Shown: piece by piece, positions 59,901 to 64,000 of the stretch | Layout of the letters: every line of letters begins with the position of its first letter | Numbering within the stretch: position 1 is the stretch's first letter | Assembly: GCA_002245135.1 (NCBI GenBank) | Contig: NGBS01000886.1 | Coordinates: 83,427-147,426, forward strand | Direction of reading: 5' to 3' | DNA from: Proteromonas lacertae | Taxonomy: Eukaryota > Sar > Bigyra > Opalinata > Proteromonadidae | Length of the DNA stretch: 64,000 nt | The notes under the pieces: model-generated | Told to the model about the DNA's origin: nothing | Database searches by the model: none | Seen by the model: only the letters and a program-made list of their open reading frames with translations | Position numbers and translations under genes: made by a program

Positions 59901-62900
59901 AAGAGGATATGATATAAAGACAATAAATGTGAATTTTGCAGAAATAAGGTATTATCCAATTAGAATAACATATACAAAAGGAAGTGATGATATTGCAAAA
60001 CAATTAGAAGTAAATATAGTTTCTTCCTCATTAGAAATTGAATCACAGCCAATAGATAAATTCTTATATCATACTCCAAAAGCAGTTGTAGAGTATAAAA
60101 CTTCTTATATTGAAATGTATGAAACAGAAAGTGTTGATATAGAATTAAATTCATTCCAAGTTGATTTAACTGATGCAAAATTCAAAGTAAATCCATCATT
60201 ACCAACTGGCTTATCTTTAACAAGTGATGGAAGAATTAGTGGAACTCCAAGTAGAGAAACTGATTTACTTGAATATAAACTATCTGTAACATTTTCAAAT
60301 GGAGATACTGATAGTAGTTCAATTTGGATGAAAGTTTTGAAGAATGAAAAGAGTGAATTGAAATATCCAGCCAAAATAACAGCTTCAACTGGTTCTGAAG
60401 TAAATGTTGGTCCAACTAATTTTACAAATTGTATTGGTTTTACAGTTAATAAATTGCCAAATGGTTTTACAATGAATTCCAAAACTGGATATATAACAGG
60501 TAAAGGTATGTCCGAATATAGAGAAGATATAACAGTAACATGTTTATCATCCAATCCAGTTACATCAACAATAACATTTGAAATAAGTGGTTGTGGATCT
60601 GGAAATTCGTTCTTTACATTTGAATATCTAATTAATTCTAATCCTGAAGGAGTATCATTTGAAATTGGTTATAATAATTTGGTGATATTCCCACCAGAAG
60701 GATATGATGTAATACCTGAAGTGAATAAGAATTATAAATATGGAACTTGTATTACTTCTACAATAACATATAAATTGAATATCAAATGTAAATCATCGAG
60801 TGGTTATGTGAAATTATATTATGGAGATTTGTTGATTAAATACATAGAATTTAGTAGTGATGATAGTTATTCATTCCAAATGAAAGATCATTCAAATGAA
60901 AAACCCAGATTTGAATATGAAAATAAGAATGTATTAGGATTTGTGAAGAATTTGAAAATGACATTTAGTCCAGTTTTAGTTTATAATGGTGCAAATGAAT
61001 ATAGTTATATAGGTACTCTTCCAGATGGTATAAAATTTGATGTGAATACAGGTGCTTTATCTGGTACATTAACATCAACTGATATTTCCACAAGTTTAAC
61101 AATAACAGCCACAAATAACTATGGTGATTCTGATGAAGTGAAAGTAGAAATCAGAGGAATAATCTGCCCAAATGAAGGATTTAAAATTAGATTGCTAAGT
61201 GATGATGTAAAAAGAGGTACAGATGAATTACCTTATAAACCGTTTTATTATTTGTGGAAATCATCTAGCCTATTATCAAACATTTCACTAATAAACCAAA
61301 GAGATATTTCTAATTTATATTGTCTTGAAAGTGGATCATACAAATTAATCATTTGGTAATTTAGCTGGAACAACAGCATGGAAATTCTCAGAAATATTAG
61401 TATATATGTTAGATGAAGAAGATAATGAAGAAACAATAGTGAGAGATTATTATCGAGGTGGAAATGAAGAAGGAAATTCAATTGATATAAACTTCAAAAA
61501 ATATTTAAGTCCTTCAACTAAATGGTCATATTCTGATGTTGCTCAAACAAGTGAATCATGGAAAGAAGGATTATTAGAAGGTGAAGTATTAGAAGGACCA
61601 GTGTTTAATGAAATGACTAAAATAACAAGATATTATATAACTCAATTTGATTTTGGTGATGAAGATTCTATTAATGATATATCTAGTTTTATAATTAACC
61701 TAAAATTTGAAGGAGGAATGATATTATACATAAATGGTGATGAATATTATCGATATAATTTACCATCTGGAGAAATAACCTCTGAAACACCTGCTACATC
61801 AAATAATGATTTGAAGAATAGAAAAATAAAAGGTCCAATATCGTTATTCAATATTGGAATAAACACAATAGCAATAGAAATTCATAGAACTACAAGTGAT
61901 GTTAAAGGAGATAGTTTTATATCAAAATCATTATATATTACATCAGGAATGGAAAGTTGCATTTATGATAAATATGAAATAACTGAAATAGAAGGAAATT
62001 ATAGAGATCAAGAGTATAAACCTGATAAAGTAGAAGATAGAGAAGTAGCAGAAAATTTGATTGATGGTAATCTTGGCACTAAAATGTATGTTAAAGGAGC
62101 ACATAATGATGCTTATTTACAATTTGATTTTACTGAAGATTATTACCAATATTTCAATTCATACATTGTAAGAGGATATCATGAGACAAGTGATACACCA
62201 TCAAGAGAAATTGGTACATTTAGTGTTTATGCTGAAGATGAAAATGATGGTAATTATTTATTAGGAAGTAATAGTGAAAAACATGAAGAGCCATATAAAA
62301 GATATAAACCTGATGTAATTAGTACTAAAGTGCCATTAAAACCAATGAAATCAATGAGAATAGAATTTGAAACTGAATCAAGTGGTGGTGAATTTACTGA
62401 TGTATTACCTGCAGTATGTCGAAATATGTGTTTAAGAGATGGAAAATGGTCACCAGCCTATATAGGAACAAAATCTAAGATAAATTGTGGATTTAATACA
62501 GAAGCAGGTGATGAAAGAGAATGTTTAGATATGAATGGTTCACCAATGTGGGGAGATGAAATAGAAATCTGTAGTAAAAGATGTAATGATAATGATGAAT
62601 ATGGAATTGGAGTTCCAGGTGGTGAATCAAAACAATATAACTGTGGAAATGGTTATAATGGTTATACCTATAAATATTGTTCAATGGTTGAACCAGTTGA
62701 ATATAGTGAAGTAAAGAGAGATAAATGTATAGGATGGTATCCATCGTCAGTTACATATTCCTCAGTTGAAGGATATGTAGGTAAAACAAGTATAAAAGCA
62801 GAACCAAATTTTGTGAAAGATTCTGAGTTGAGTTTATCATTCCGAAGAAAAGATGGAAGTGAAGAATTACCAAATGGATTAAGTATAGATAGTGAAAGTG

Positions 62901-64000
62901 GTATAATAAGTGGTATAATAGCTGAAGATGCAAGTGCTAAAACATATCATATGACAATAGAAATAGTTGGAACAAGAACAATTGAAGTGAATTTGATATA
63001 GTTGTGAAAGATGTGACATGTCCAATTGATTCTGGATTTCCAGCTACAAAATAGGTGAAACAGCTGTAATACCATGTGTAATAGGAGAAGAAAATGATAA
63101 AAATAAAACCAGAGATTGTACATTTGATGAAGCAATCAAAGCTCCAAAATGGGGAATAATAGATGCAAGTGCTTGTGGATCAACTGCCATACCTGTAGTG
63201 AAATATTCAAATGAAGGAAAGATGATATTTACAATAGATGTAGAAAGTTCAAGTGAAATACCTGAAAAGACTGATGTAACAAAACTAGAATTAAATGATT
63301 TAGATGGTTTAAAAACAAATTATGGATTAATATTTGATATAGCAACTGGTGAAGTATTTGGAAAATGTAAAAAAGAAGATAGAGATGTTGAATATACAGT
63401 AACTCCATATAATGGTGAAACTAAAGGAGATGATGTAACAATAAGATTAGCATGTGAATATGGAAAGCCAGAATCAATTTTATATGATAAATCCAATGTA
63501 ATAGCTTATATAGGTGTGAAGAAATAACATTAACTCCAATTGTAGTTGGTCATGCTAGTTCATATGAAATAAGTCAAATGTTGAATTAGAAGCTATAGGA
63601 ATAGTGTTTGATACAACAAACAGATATTTGTAATAAATGCCAAAAGTGATTTAGAAATGTCAGAATATACTATAAATGCTTGTAATGGAGAAAATTGTGC
63701 TTCAACGAAAGTATCAATAGATTTAAGATATAAAAGACCAGAATCAATATCCTATCCTCAAAATGAATATGTATATACAATAGGAGATTCAGTTGAATTA
63801 ATTCCAGTAGAAGAAAAACAAGAAGGTGTAAAATATGAAATAATTCCATTATCAATTTTAACAAATATTGGTTTATCATTTGATGATAAAACTGGTAAAT
63901 TAAGTGAAGAGTAAGTAAAGCATTATCAAAGAGTGATTTTACATTAAAAGCATACAATCGAGATGGTGAATCAACATTTACATTTTCATTTGCTGTTGCT
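53941..64000 (+). CDS. Giant secreted protein with putative Ig-fold (He_PIG-like) repeats, 3' end outside window
   Basis: Exon 1 (53941-53971) and exon 2 from 54003 encode a signal peptide, MFLFRFLAILSLTAASC. The protein then runs over 3000 residues to the window edge. At least ten modules share the pattern P-x-G-L-x-[LFI]-x3-T/S-G-x-I-[ST]-G, as in GLELDTKTGYITG, GGLSFDKETGAIYG, AGIKIDQLSGRIYG and DGLVLNGRTGAISG. This is the hallmark of putative Ig / cadherin-like domains in surface adhesins. Between them are Cys-rich sushi-like segments (CNYPKSCDDIPMGSNSYFMC) and jelly-roll-like regions (YYKYGFKVPD; FDFTEDYYQYFNSYIVRGYH). There is an A8-run frameshift at 54191-54198, then 6.8 kb with none, then at least six in the last 2.7 kb. 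A cell-surface or extracellular adhesive role is inferred. No membrane anchor is in view. Confidence 0.8.

Noticed and set aside
1200-63920. Programmed +1 frameshifting at stop codons, as in Euplotes, as explanation for all frame breaks
   Set aside because: Any net extra base can be rescued by skipping the first base of the next stop, so the pattern is not evidence. In the EGF-like gene and the ArfGAP repeat the restored residues (GY in EGF, CQRRFCP spacing, the KGKK unit) place the extra base upstream of the stop. No shared slippery sequence is seen.
1-64000. Search for tRNA, rRNA, CRISPR arrays, transposons and bacterial operon signals
   Set aside because: By eye I found no tRNA-like cloverleaf, no rRNA segment, no transposase-like protein and no regularly spaced repeats. 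A tRNAscan or Rfam scan would be needed to exclude small RNAs.

Overview
The window is nuclear DNA of an AT-rich protist. It uses the standard code, with TAA, TAG and TGA all ending genes. Genes are dense on both strands, with gaps mostly under 400 bp. Introns are mostly 21-67 nt, usually start GTAT and end TAG, and are inferred here from frame continuity and protein similarity. Eukaryotic markers include Prp8, eIF2beta, Elp4, VPS51, a BEACH protein and an ArfGAP. A TTLL9-type tubulin glutamylase suggests a ciliated or flagellated stage. Asn-rich runs are common. I cannot place the organism further from sequence alone; an amoebozoan, heterolobosean or metamonad-like protist would fit.

Layout. 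1-4.4 kb: 3' part of a BEACH/WD40 protein. 4.5-5.5 kb: Elongator subunit Elp4 (minus). 5.6-10 kb: a six-exon coiled-coil/disordered protein (minus). 10.3-19.5 kb: two unknown disordered proteins and two paralogous C2-like proteins ending in zinc-ribbon arrays. 19.7-24.8 kb: three tandem SLC17-type transporters with shared blocks that look gene-converted and a shared intron that does not fit GT-AG. 24.9-26.9 kb: a two-module glycosyltransferase. 27-30.5 kb: a REXO-type RNA exonuclease and a TTLL9-like ligase. 30.6-32.1 kb: a broken EGF-like secreted-protein gene. 32.3-35.8 kb: eIF2beta and VPS51, divergent. 35.9-39.8 kb: glucosamine-6-phosphate deaminase, an atypical MAP kinase and an ABHD17-type depalmitoylase. 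40.4-42.2 kb: ArfGAP with a charged repeat block and NPF motifs. 42.3-49.4 kb: intronless Prp8. 49.7-53.2 kb: a small membrane protein, an RRM/CCCH RNA-binding protein and a TPR protein. 53.9-64 kb: a giant secreted protein with putative Ig-fold repeats, running off the window.

Gene order shows no pathway clustering. Several proteins belong to endomembrane traffic (BEACH, VPS51, ArfGAP, ABHD17) and several to RNA handling (Prp8, REXO, RRM/CCCH), but these are scattered. The only local expansions are the transporter trio and the C2/zinc-ribbon pair.

Many otherwise intact genes carry single-base frameshifts, concentrated in the EGF-like gene and the last kilobase. I read most as consensus errors or recent decay. 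The strongest biological leads are the AT-AC-like transporter intron, the transporter gene conversion, the glycosyltransferase fusion with a degenerate second domain, and substitutions at key sites of the deaminase and the MAP kinase.
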